A stretch of 32,797 nucleotides of DNA from Candidatus Daviesbacteria bacterium (lineage in GTDB: Bacteria; Patescibacteriota; Microgenomatia; Daviesbacterales; UBA10151), in contig JACOXG010000027.1 of NCBI GenBank assembly GCA_016176405.1, positions 1 to 32,797 on the forward strand. Direction: 5' to 3'. Positions 1 through 6,324 of the stretch are shown piece by piece. Position 1 is the stretch's first letter, and each line of letters starts with the position of its first letter. The notes under the pieces are model-generated. The model was not told where the DNA came from. It was given only the letters and a program-made list of their open reading frames with translations, and did not search any database. The position numbers and the translations under genes are program-made.

Positions 1-1017
1 GAGGGTAGTTTACATGAGTTATCTTCAGCTCATGTAGTGATACCTTGGCTTTTAGAATACAGACAACTATTTAAGCTAGTCTCAACTTATGTTGATGCTT
101 TGCCCAAATCTGTAGGAGAAGATGACAGAATTCATTCCACTTTTAATGTGGAAGGATCAGCCACCGGTAGAATCTCCTCCCAGAGCCCCAATTTACAAAA
201 TATTCCTGTTAAAGGTGAGATGGGTGGGGAAATTAGGAAGGCTTTTGTGGCTGATAAGGATAAAATTCTTTTGGCTGCAGATTATTCACAAATTGAACTG
301 AGAATCATGGCCCATCTGGCAGATGATCCGGGATTAAAGAGGGCTTTTAATGAGGGTTTGGATATTCATGCAGCCACTGCTGCCAAGATTTTCAAAGTAC
401 CTCTAGATAAAGTCACAAAGCAGCAAAGAATGGTGGGAAAGACCATGAATTTTGCCACCCTGTATGGTCAGGGAGCCCATGCTCTTTCCCGTCAGTTAGG
501 AGTGGAGTATGAGGTGGCCAGGGTCTACATCCAGGAATATTTTGATGAGTTTCCCTCAGTCAGGGAATGGATGCAGAAAACTTTGGAATTTGGTTATGAG
601 AACGGTTATGTGGAGACTCTCTGGGGCAGAAGAAGATATATTCCAGAACTTAAAGCAGATAATAGGATGATCAAGGCAGCAGGTGAGCGGGCAGCCATCA
701 ATCATCCGGTCCAGGGCACAGCTGCGGATATGATTAAGAAGGCCATGGTGGAAATTGATAGGGAGCTATCAGTCGTCAGTCATCAGTCGTCAGATAGTCT
801 GAAAGCTGACAGCGAGCGAAGCGAACGGTCTGATAGCTGTGGACTGATTTTACAAGTCCATGATGAGCTTTTATTTGAATGCACCCCAAAATCTGTCAAA
901 GAGGTGGCCAAAATGGTCAAGGATAAAATGGAAAATGCTTTAAAATTAGATGTGCCAGTGGTAGTTGATCTAAAGATTGGCAAAAATTGGGGAGAAATGA
1001 GGGCATTAGAAGTATAA
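1..1017 (+). CDS. polA: DNA polymerase I, C-terminal polymerase domain (5' end outside window)
   Basis: This is the polymerase (palm/fingers) part of a family A DNA polymerase, which fills gaps in repair and Okazaki-fragment processing. The frame is open from the first base, so the gene enters from the left. Counting from base 1, motif A (DYSQIELR) lies near residues 94-101, motif B (KTMNFATLYG, with the Phe that discriminates ddNTPs) near 147-156, and motif C (HDE) near 287-289, so all catalytic elements are present. Between motifs B and C there is an extra Ser-rich stretch (about residues 256-280) encoded by a palindromic repeat inserted in frame. The residues just before motif C are otherwise normal for the family. 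The identity is secure; only the N-terminal exonuclease regions are unseen. Confidence 0.96.
   Translation, partial: EGSLHELSSAHVVIPWLLEYRQLFKLVSTYVDALPKSVGEDDRIHSTFNVEGSATGRISSQSPNLQNIPVKGEMGGEIRKAFVADKDKILLAADYSQIELRIMAHLADDPGLKRAFNEGLDIHAATAAKIFKVPLDKVTKQQRMVGKTMNFATLYGQGAHALSRQLGVEYEVARVYIQEYFDEFPSVREWMQKTLEFGYENGYVETLWGRRRYIPELKADNRMIKAAGERAAINHPVQGTAADMIKKAMVEIDRELSVVSHQSSDSLKADSERSERSDSCGLILQVHDELLFECTPKSVKEVAKMVKDKMENALKLDVPVVVDLKIGKNWGEMRALEV
764..838. repeat. Palindromic repeat inserted in frame in polA
   Basis: The arms AGCTATCAG (764-772) and CTGATAGCT (830-838) are perfect inverted repeats. Between them lie smaller repeats of the GTCAGTCATCAG type and the motif GAGCGAAGCGAAC. 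The element is about 75 bp, a multiple of three, and adds about 25 residues to the polymerase without breaking it. Exact borders cannot be fixed without a repeat-free homologue. Confidence 0.7.
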
Positions 1018-1037
1018 CGCGCCTCGTCTGATCAAAA

Positions 1038-1167
1038 AGCACCACTCGACTAGTAATTCTAAATCATTCAGTATATGCTCTAGTCTCGTTATGGGAAAGT
1101 TTTGTGACGGATAACTGCACACAAAACTTTCTAATTGCTTTTATGATCTAGACTTCGGCGCTTTTCT
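1038..1167 (+). repeat. Dispersed structured repeat, copy 1
   Basis: This ~125-bp sequence lies between the convergent polA and the 1167-2105 gene and is repeated at 2903-3031. Shared blocks include CGACTAGTAATTCT, CTCTAGTCTC, TATGGGAAAGTTTT and AACTTTCTAATTGCTTTTAT. It can fold into two hairpins: GACTAG (1048-1053) with CTAGTC (1080-1085), and a perfect 12-bp stem GAAAGTTTTGTG (1095-1106) with CACAAAACTTTC (1120-1131) around a 13-nt loop. The sequence is directional (plus orientation in both copies). It could be a non-coding RNA, a mobile palindromic element or a 3'-end processing signal. Confidence 0.75.
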
Positions 1168-2105
1168 TAGATTACCATCTTTTTTACTGGTCTTTGTTCT
1201 ATTTCAAATCTGATATATCTTGTTTTTTCTAAAATATAAAAAATTATCCAAAGCAGGGGATAAATTAACAGATTTAAAAATGAGGTTATAGAGAGTAGGG
1301 TTAGGAAAAATAGGCCAGCCAAAAAGAGGGGAATTAATCCCAAATACGGGTCGATCATTTTTTGAAATTGATCTTTCAGAGTCTGCTTTAAAAGTTGCTG
1401 AGTAGTATTGGGAGACTCTTTCTCGTCTGATGGCTGCTGATTGAGACTATCCAAGAGGTTGGGATCTATACCATACTGCTGAAGAAGTTGGGGATTTTGT
1501 TTTAATAGCTCTATTTGTTCGGCAGTTAAAGGTGGCGGGGTTGGTTTAACCTCTCTATCCAGCTCTGCCAGTTCACTCTGAGATTGAGGAGTTAATTTTA
1601 AGGCTGTCTCAATTAAAGAATCAGGAATTTCAAAACCATTTTCCTGGATAGATTGATTAATAGAAAAAAAGTAAGTCACCGAGATAATTATCACCAAAAA
1701 GGTGCTTAAATGCCTAATTGATGGTCCCAGAATGGAGGATGGCTCAAAAGTTAAATAACTTTTTAATCTCCCCTCTAAAGTTAGGAAGGTTAGAAGAATA
1801 CTGACAAAGATCCCCACTGATAAAACTAACCCCAACCCTGGATTAAAAAAGACCAGCGGAAAAATTGAGGCTACCAGCCCAGTAGGTATTAGCAGTCTCC
1901 AGTCTTGTGATAGTGTGGCAAACAGACTGAATAGGAAACTTACTATAAGGATTAAAGTAGATATCAGAATAAATTGAATCAAACTACTCATAGATAGAGA
2001 AAAGATCAGATCAGTTGAGGAAAACAAAGGTTTTAATAAAAAAATTAATAAAGCTAAGATTAATAAAAAGAGTGGTGCAAATGATAATTTTTTAATCCAG
2101 ATCAT
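1167..2105 (-). CDS. Polytopic membrane protein of unknown function
   Basis: I do not recognise the family. The 312-residue product has about four hydrophobic segments in its first half and one more before a polar central region. That region is rich in Gln, Pro and Glu (includes KPTPPPLTAEQIELLKQNPQ), and two further membrane segments lie near the C-terminus. The start is placed at the ATG giving MIWIKKLSF, because a TATGAT box (2121-2116 on this strand) sits 10 nt upstream and this avoids overlap with the divergent 2124 gene. An upstream ATG at 2120 is also possible. No catalytic motif was seen. It lies convergent to polA, with the repeat copy between them. Confidence 0.75.
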   Translation of the reverse strand: MIWIKKLSFAPLFLLILALLIFLLKPLFSSTDLIFSLSMSSLIQFILISTLILIVSFLFSLFATLSQDWRLLIPTGLVASIFPLVFFNPGLGLVLSVGIFVSILLTFLTLEGRLKSYLTFEPSSILGPSIRHLSTFLVIIISVTYFFSINQSIQENGFEIPDSLIETALKLTPQSQSELAELDREVKPTPPPLTAEQIELLKQNPQLLQQYGIDPNLLDSLNQQPSDEKESPNTTQQLLKQTLKDQFQKMIDPYLGLIPLFLAGLFFLTLLSITSFLNLLIYPLLWIIFYILEKTRYIRFEIEQRPVKKMVI

Positions 2106-2107
2106 GC

Positions 2108-2121
2108 TATACTTCATCATA
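2108..2121. promoter_or_regulatory. Compact divergent leaderless promoter pair
   Basis: The plus-strand box TATACT (2108-2113) is 10 nt before ATG 2124. The minus-strand box TATGAT (2121-2116) is 10 nt before the ATG at 2105. Only 18 bp separate the two start codons, leaving no space for leaders or Shine-Dalgarno sequences. No good -35 was seen for either direction. Confidence 0.5.
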
Positions 2122-2123
2122 TC

Positions 2124-2918
2124 ATGAAGACTTTGATTACCCATATCAATCCACATTTAGATGATATTTGTGCTATTTGGCTATTTAAAAAATTTCATCC
2201 GCAGTTTAGGGAGGCTCAGGTGGAGTTTTTATCTGCTGCTAAAGATGGGGTGACCTGGCAAGATAAGGCAGTTGATTCTGATCCTGAGGTGGTTCATTTT
2301 GGGATTGGTAGAGGGAAATATGATGAGCATAAGGGGGATTTGAATCAATCAGCGGCATCTTTGGTTTGGCAAGATATTAAAAATAGTGGGCTAGTCAAAG
2401 ATGAATTAGAACAAAAAGCTTTAGATGAGCTAATTTCTTGGAATACCTTAATTGATACAGGTCAAGCTCCTGATTATGAGTTTTCCGAATTTTCCGTTCA
2501 ATCATTTTTAAGGCCACTTGATTCCAAAAAAGAAACCTCCCAAAAGGCAATTAATTTGGGATCAGAGATTTTAGATCGGATTTTAGAGGTATTAAAGAGA
2601 AAACAACAATCCATAAGGGATTGGGATAAAAAAATTGAGTTTAGCTCCAAATTTGGCAAATCTTATGCCATATCCTCAGAAACAGTCGATCGATCTTTTT
2701 GCAAGAGAATGGGAGGAGATTTATTTATTATTTATAATCCCAAATATAGATCAGTCCAGTTTTTCACTCCCTCGCAAAATATAGATTTAGCTCCCATTTA
2801 TGAAAAAGTGAAAAGTCTGGATTCAGAGGCAGATTGGTATTTACATCAATCTCACCACATCATCATTTGTGGTTCCCATACTGCCCCTGATTCCAAACCC
2901 ACAGCACCGTTCGACTAG
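2124..2918 (+). CDS. DHH/MYG1-like putative phosphohydrolase, C-terminus supplied by a repeat
   Basis: The N-terminus MKTLITHINPHLDD and the later segment HFGIGRGKYDEHK resemble the metal-binding Asp/His motifs of the DHH and MYG1-type nuclease/phosphohydrolase families. Function is otherwise unknown and the assignment is tentative. The 264-residue protein is soluble, with no signal peptide. Its last codons and stop come from repeat copy 2: the TAG stop (2916-2918) is inside the repeat motif GACTAG. The C-terminus is therefore probably shortened or altered relative to relatives. Translation is likely leaderless from a TATACT box 10 nt upstream. It is divergent from the 2105 membrane gene. Confidence 0.6.
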   Translation: MKTLITHINPHLDDICAIWLFKKFHPQFREAQVEFLSAAKDGVTWQDKAVDSDPEVVHFGIGRGKYDEHKGDLNQSAASLVWQDIKNSGLVKDELEQKALDELISWNTLIDTGQAPDYEFSEFSVQSFLRPLDSKKETSQKAINLGSEILDRILEVLKRKQQSIRDWDKKIEFSSKFGKSYAISSETVDRSFCKRMGGDLFIIYNPKYRSVQFFTPSQNIDLAPIYEKVKSLDSEADWYLHQSHHIIICGSHTAPDSKPTAPFD

Positions 2919-3031
2919 TAATTCTGAAACATTAAGTTTAATCCTCTAGTCTCACTATGGGAAAGTTTTATGACGAGCAAATAACACATAAAACTTTCTA
3001 ATTGCTTTTATACTTGTGACTTCGCTCCTTT
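2903..3031 (+). repeat. Dispersed structured repeat, copy 2
   Basis: Second copy of the element at 1038-1167. GACTAG (2913-2918) can pair with CTAGTC (2946-2951). GAAAGTTTTATG (2961-2972) pairs perfectly with CATAAAACTTTC (2987-2998). Compared with copy 1, one G-C pair (1104/1122) has become A-T (2970/2989), a compensatory change that keeps the 12-bp stem. The element begins inside the 3' end of the 2124 gene and provides its stop codon. Confidence 0.75.
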
Positions 3032-3072
3032 CTAATATCGCTTTCTGCATCAATGTAATTAATAAAATGAGT

Positions 3073-3078
3073 TATACT
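3073..3078 (+). promoter_or_regulatory. -10 box (TATACT) for leaderless gene at 3085
   Basis: TATACT ends 6 nt before ATG 3085, the spacing expected when transcription starts at or next to the start codon. No Shine-Dalgarno is present. Confidence 0.5.
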
Positions 3079-3084
3079 GAATAT

Positions 3085-3630
3085 ATGAACCTAGGATTAG
3101 TCCTAAATGTTCTTATCAGATTATCAATTCTTTATTTTTTAGGTGAAGTGATTTTAAATCCTGATGATCCCAGATTTGCTGGCAAGGCCATTCCAATTAG
3201 AAATTTAATTATTGTCATTTCATTCAGCTTACTTTTTCCCATTTTATATTTTTGGAAAAAGAAATGGAGGAGGTATCCTTTTTGGTGGGACAATTTATAT
3301 TTATCTATTTTTGCCTTAGATATGGCAGGAAATTCCTTTAATTTATATGACTCCTATTTTTTCTTTGATTTAGTGCCTCATTTTCACTCCACAGCTGCTT
3401 TAGCCGCAGTCCTTTTAGGAGCTTTTTCTTTGCCTTTTTGGAGTGGGGTAGGACTGGCCAATATTATTCATATGGTCTTGGAAGCACAGGAATATTACAC
3501 CGATGTGTTTTTAGGGACTCACAACGTCCGGGGACTTTTTGATACAGTCAATGATTTAACAGTGGGAGTTTTGGGCACCATCATCTATGGATTGATCTAT
3601 CTTTACTTTACAAAATGGCGTAAGAGATGA
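3085..3630 (+). CDS. Small polytopic membrane protein, YjdF/DUF2238-like
   Basis: The 181-residue product has about five hydrophobic segments. The segments DNLYLSIFALDMAGNSFNLY, HFHSTAALAAVLL and FDTVNDLTVGVLGT recall small membrane proteins of the YjdF/DUF2238 type, which have no established function, so the call is tentative. In-frame starts at 3016 and 3067 exist, but the first lies within the repeat. The TATACT box 6 nt before ATG 3085 favours MNLGLVLN as the N-terminus. The stop overlaps the next start by 4 bp (ATGA), so it is probably co-transcribed with and coupled to the hydrolase gene. Confidence 0.65.
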   Translation: MNLGLVLNVLIRLSILYFLGEVILNPDDPRFAGKAIPIRNLIIVISFSLLFPILYFWKKKWRRYPFWWDNLYLSIFALDMAGNSFNLYDSYFFFDLVPHFHSTAALAAVLLGAFSLPFWSGVGLANIIHMVLEAQEYYTDVFLGTHNVRGLFDTVNDLTVGVLGTIIYGLIYLYFTKWRKR

Positions 3631-4655
3631 AGAAGAAAATATTTATCTTGATAGCCCTCTTAGTTTTGATATTGGTTGTTATTCTTCAAAAACCGTTAGC
3701 TACTCATTTTAAGATTGCCTTATTTATTACAGAGGAATTTCCCCAAATTCCCATTAAACCTTTAGGGTTAGTCACTGGTCAGCCCAATCATCAAAGGATA
3801 GAGTTGGATTCTTCAAATGGCAAGGTGGTGGCAGATTTATATTTGCCTAGGGGTGGGGACCAAAAGTCAGCCATTATTGTGGCCATGGGAGTCCGAACGC
3901 AGGAAAAAGATAAGCCCTTAATTAGGAAATTTTCTGACACCATGGCCAGATTAGGCTACGTGGTGTTTTGGCCAAGATTGGACAGTTTGGACAGGGGAGA
4001 ATCCTTACCTGAAGAGTCAGAGACATTTATAGAAGGATTTAAATATTTACAAACTCAACCATTGGTGAATTCAGATAGGATTTCCTCTATGGGGTTTTCC
4101 GTAGGATCCTCAACAGCCTTAGTAGCAGCCTCTGATCCACAGATTGCCAAAGATGTTTATAGTCTGATTTTCTTTGGCGGACAGTTTGATATTTTTGAAT
4201 ATCTGAGGAGTTTGGCCTCTAAAAATTATCAAGTTGATGGACAGACAATTTCTTGGAACGCAGCTGATGATGCCAGAAATCATGCCAAGAGTTTACTTTT
4301 GGCCAAAGAGGCCACTGAAACTGCCAAAATCTTTGAGGAATCTGAGAAGGATAAGATAGACAAAATTTTAAGTGAGGCTCCTGATGAAGAGAAGGAACGT
4401 TTAAAAAAATATTCTCCCAAAGAATATGTGGGTCAATTTAAAGGCAGACTTTTTATCATGCATGATAAAGCAGATCATTATGTTCCCTATGTGGAATCAG
4501 TTAAATTAAATCAAGCCTTTGCCAACCAGGTGGAAGCTTTTGTCATTACCGATCTTTTTGAACACGTTCAGCCTAATAGACCACTGAATGGGCAAACTTT
4601 AGGTGAACTATTCAAACTCTATGGATTTTTATATCAGGTCTTAAACTACTTATAA
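3627..4655 (+). CDS. Membrane-anchored alpha/beta hydrolase
   Basis: This is a 342-residue alpha/beta-hydrolase of the dienelactone-hydrolase/prolyl-oligopeptidase style. An N-terminal hydrophobic segment (residues about 4-21) should anchor it with the domain outside the membrane. The nucleophile elbow is GFSVG with Ser158. A likely acid and base are the Asp of HDKADHYVP and the His of LFEHVQP near the C-terminus, in the expected order. The substrate cannot be told. It overlaps the preceding gene by 4 bp. A charged insertion (about residues 235-275, rich in Lys/Glu) precedes the final strands and could be a lid. Confidence 0.75.
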   Translation: MKKKIFILIALLVLILVVILQKPLATHFKIALFITEEFPQIPIKPLGLVTGQPNHQRIELDSSNGKVVADLYLPRGGDQKSAIIVAMGVRTQEKDKPLIRKFSDTMARLGYVVFWPRLDSLDRGESLPEESETFIEGFKYLQTQPLVNSDRISSMGFSVGSSTALVAASDPQIAKDVYSLIFFGGQFDIFEYLRSLASKNYQVDGQTISWNAADDARNHAKSLLLAKEATETAKIFEESEKDKIDKILSEAPDEEKERLKKYSPKEYVGQFKGRLFIMHDKADHYVPYVESVKLNQAFANQVEAFVITDLFEHVQPNRPLNGQTLGELFKLYGFLYQVLNYL

Positions 4656-4674
4656 TGGTATGGTAATGGGGTGG

Positions 4675-4680
4675 TATAAT
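4675..4680 (+). promoter_or_regulatory. -10 box (TATAAT) for leaderless gene at 4689
   Basis: A consensus TATAAT ends 8 nt before ATG 4689, and no Shine-Dalgarno lies between them. Confidence 0.55.
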
Positions 4681-4688
4681 AGCTCTCC

Positions 4689-5222
4689 ATGTTTATTGCC
4701 GTAGCTATTTTAATACTCGTAGTATCTATTGTGGCTGCTAGACAAATAGATATAAAAACCACTACAGAAAAGCAAGATGTAAAAGGAGAGCAGGTTGAAT
4801 CTCCATCCCCATCTCCAACCCCTAGCTTAAGTCCATCACCTTCTCCTTCTTCAATTCCAAAACCTTCATCTTCATCAACTAATTCATCTGTAACTATCAC
4901 TCAAGATGTTAAAGATGACTCACTATCTAATCAAAACTTTAATTTGTCAGATTTTAAATACTCCTCATCTAGTCAAATTAATAGTAGTCAAAATAACTTA
5001 AAGTTAGAAAGTACAGATGATCCGAAAAAGATCACTGATTGGTATAAAGAAAAAATTACCTCTTTAGGTTTTAAAACTAAATCTTTTGTGCAAACTAATA
5101 CTAATGATTATATTTTAAATAAATTGGTGGGAGCCTCAGGTAATGTCCAAGTTAAAGTGGATATTGAAAAGCAGCCGGATGCATCAAAGACTACTATCAA
5201 CATCACCCTAGATGCCAGTTAG
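4689..5222 (+). CDS. Anchored secreted protein with Ser/Pro linker, unknown
   Basis: I do not recognise this family. The 177-residue product starts with a hydrophobic segment (residues 2-18), probably an uncleaved signal anchor. A Ser/Pro-rich linker follows (residues about 40-75; SPSPSPTPSLSPSPSPSS), then Ser/Asn-rich sequence. A C-terminal domain of about 80 residues contains DWYKEKITSLGFKTKSF and alternating strand-like segments ending in TTINITLDAS. The arrangement suggests a small extracellular domain on a flexible stalk. A start at 4689 fits the TATAAT box 8 nt upstream. The antisense frame here is a shadow. Confidence 0.75.
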   Translation: MFIAVAILILVVSIVAARQIDIKTTTEKQDVKGEQVESPSPSPTPSLSPSPSPSSIPKPSSSSTNSSVTITQDVKDDSLSNQNFNLSDFKYSSSSQINSSQNNLKLESTDDPKKITDWYKEKITSLGFKTKSFVQTNTNDYILNKLVGASGNVQVKVDIEKQPDASKTTINITLDAS

Positions 5223-5226
5223 TATC

Positions 5227-5256
5227 TTGACATATCGAGTGGGGATTTGCTAGTAT
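5227..5256 (+). promoter_or_regulatory. Sigma-70-like promoter upstream of 5304 gene
   Basis: TTGACA (5227-5232), an 18-bp spacer, then TAGTAT (5251-5256). This would give a leader of about 40 nt before ATG 5304. Confidence 0.45.
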
Positions 5257-5303
5257 GCCTTCACTTCTGCTCATTACTGCCTTAAGTTGACAAACCATAA
5301 ATT

Positions 5304-5909
5304 ATGTTTATCAACCCCTCAATTGGCAGTATCAGAATTAAACCTACCTTACTTCCTAGAAAAAAATTGATACTTATTGTATTGGGTGCAATCTTATTGA
5401 CAATTATAGCTTCTCTCCTGTTTAAAAATTCTCTTACCTCTAAAACTTCAAATTTAACCAATCAAGATGTTAGATTTGAGCTGCCTCCACCTAAAGCCAG
5501 AGTAGATATTAATAGAGAATTCACCTTTCCTATCAAAGATAGTAAAGGTGAAGAAGTAGGTAATATCAAATATTCTGTTCTAAATGCAGAACTACAAGAT
5601 CAAATTATCTCCAAAAGTAAAAAATATACCACTGTTAAAGGTAGGACCATTTTAGTTTTAAATCTAAAAATTACCAATGAGTTTGCCAAATCGATTCAGA
5701 TTAATACCAAAGACTATATCAGATTATCTACCAGCAGTAACACAGAACTTTTGGCAGCAGATATTCATAACGATCCTGTGTCAATTCAGGCCATTTCCAC
5801 CAAATTTACCAGACTGGCTTTCCCAATATATGATACTGATAAAAATTTAAAACTTTTAGTTGGGGAAATAGGTGGAGCTAAAGAAGAAGTAAAGATAAAT
5901 TTTAATTAA
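5304..5909 (+). CDS. Anchored extracellular protein with DUF4352-like domain
   Basis: The 201-residue product has a basic N-terminus, one membrane segment (residues about 21-40) and an extracellular beta-rich domain. The segment KGRTILVLNLKITNEFAKSI followed by DYIRLSTSSNTELLAADIHN resembles the immunoglobulin-like DUF4352/TRF2-type fold common in secreted proteins of bacteria with one membrane. That is a fold-level guess; function is unknown. It has its own promoter candidate at 5227-5256 and is followed 13 bp later by the DUF2292 gene, so the two may form an operon. Confidence 0.65.
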   Translation: MFINPSIGSIRIKPTLLPRKKLILIVLGAILLTIIASLLFKNSLTSKTSNLTNQDVRFELPPPKARVDINREFTFPIKDSKGEEVGNIKYSVLNAELQDQIISKSKKYTTVKGRTILVLNLKITNEFAKSIQINTKDYIRLSTSSNTELLAADIHNDPVSIQAISTKFTRLAFPIYDTDKNLKLLVGEIGGAKEEVKINFN

Positions 5910-5922
5910 CAATACCAAAGTT

Positions 5923-6111
5923 ATGATGTATAAAACTCTTTATCGGGATTTAATAAAAATACTAACTCATGTGGTTGATAATAATATTTATGGTAGTGTG
6001 GAGATCTTTTTTGAAAAGGGGAGAGTGACTCAGATTACTCAAAGAATTATCAAAAAGGTGCAGCAGCCAGATAGCGCTAATAAAAATTATGGGTCGCCGA
6101 CCATAGATTGA
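5923..6111 (+). CDS. DUF2292 (YezD-like) small protein
   Basis: The 62-residue product carries the DUF2292 signature: a helix followed by YGSVEIFFEKGRVTQITQ, equivalent to the family pattern yGSv.i..q.GrV.qI. The family is widespread, small, cytoplasmic and of unknown function. Two consecutive ATGs (5923 and 5926) could each be the start. It lies 13 bp after the 5304 gene. The last residues (SANKNYGSPTID) are outside the conserved part. Confidence 0.7.
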   Translation: MMYKTLYRDLIKILTHVVDNNIYGSVEIFFEKGRVTQITQRIIKKVQQPDSANKNYGSPTID

Positions 6112-6123
6112 TTTAACTGCCCC

Positions 6124-6153
6124 TTGACAAGCTAAATTAATCTATAGTATTAA
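6124..6153 (+). promoter_or_regulatory. Promoter for surface-repeat gene leader
   Basis: A perfect TTGACA (6124-6129) is followed after 18 bp by TATTAA (6148-6153). Transcription would start near 6160, giving a long leader (~165 nt) before ATG 6325 that contains the terminator-like hairpin at 6187-6239. The same TTGACAAGCT string occurs in the argG promoter at 26145. Confidence 0.45.
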
Positions 6154-6186
6154 ATTAAGATTAGGTAATAAAGATAGACCGACCGC

Positions 6187-6239
6187 AAACGGAGGCTATC
6201 ACGTTAAGTTTTACATTAACGTGAAGGCCTCCGTTTTTT
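6187..6239 (+). terminator. Intrinsic terminator / attenuator in the leader of the 6325 gene
   Basis: AAACGGAGGC (6187-6196) pairs with GCCTCCGTTT (6227-6236). Inside it, CACGTTAA (6200-6207) pairs with TTAACGTG (6216-6223), and T residues run to 6239. It could end transcription of the 5304-6111 genes, but a promoter at 6124 lies before it. It may therefore define an ~80-nt RNA or an attenuator for the surface gene. Confidence 0.75.
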
Positions 6240-6278
6240 AGTGCTTTCTTTTGAAAGATAAAAAGCGGTCATGAAGTG

Positions 6279-6320
6279 TCCCCGCCAAAGGCGGGGGATC
6301 TTAAGAAAGAAAGGGGGTGA
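6279..6320 (+). promoter_or_regulatory. GC hairpin and strong Shine-Dalgarno before 6325
   Basis: CCCCGCC (6280-6286), AAA, GGCGGGG (6290-6296) forms a short hairpin. The Shine-Dalgarno AGGGGGTGA (6312-6320) follows, 4 nt before ATG 6325. The ribosome-binding site decides for start 6325 over the in-frame ATG at 6271. Confidence 0.6.
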
Positions 6321-6324
6321 AAAA

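Noticed and set aside
4646-4900. Gly/Asp/Glu-rich minus-strand frame
   Set aside because: It is the complement of the Ser/Pro-coding linker of the 4689 gene, which has a consensus -10 box and a membrane anchor.
6271-6324. Earlier ATG for surface protein A
   Set aside because: It would add residues from the GC hairpin in front of the signal peptide. The Shine-Dalgarno at 6312-6320 fits ATG 6325.
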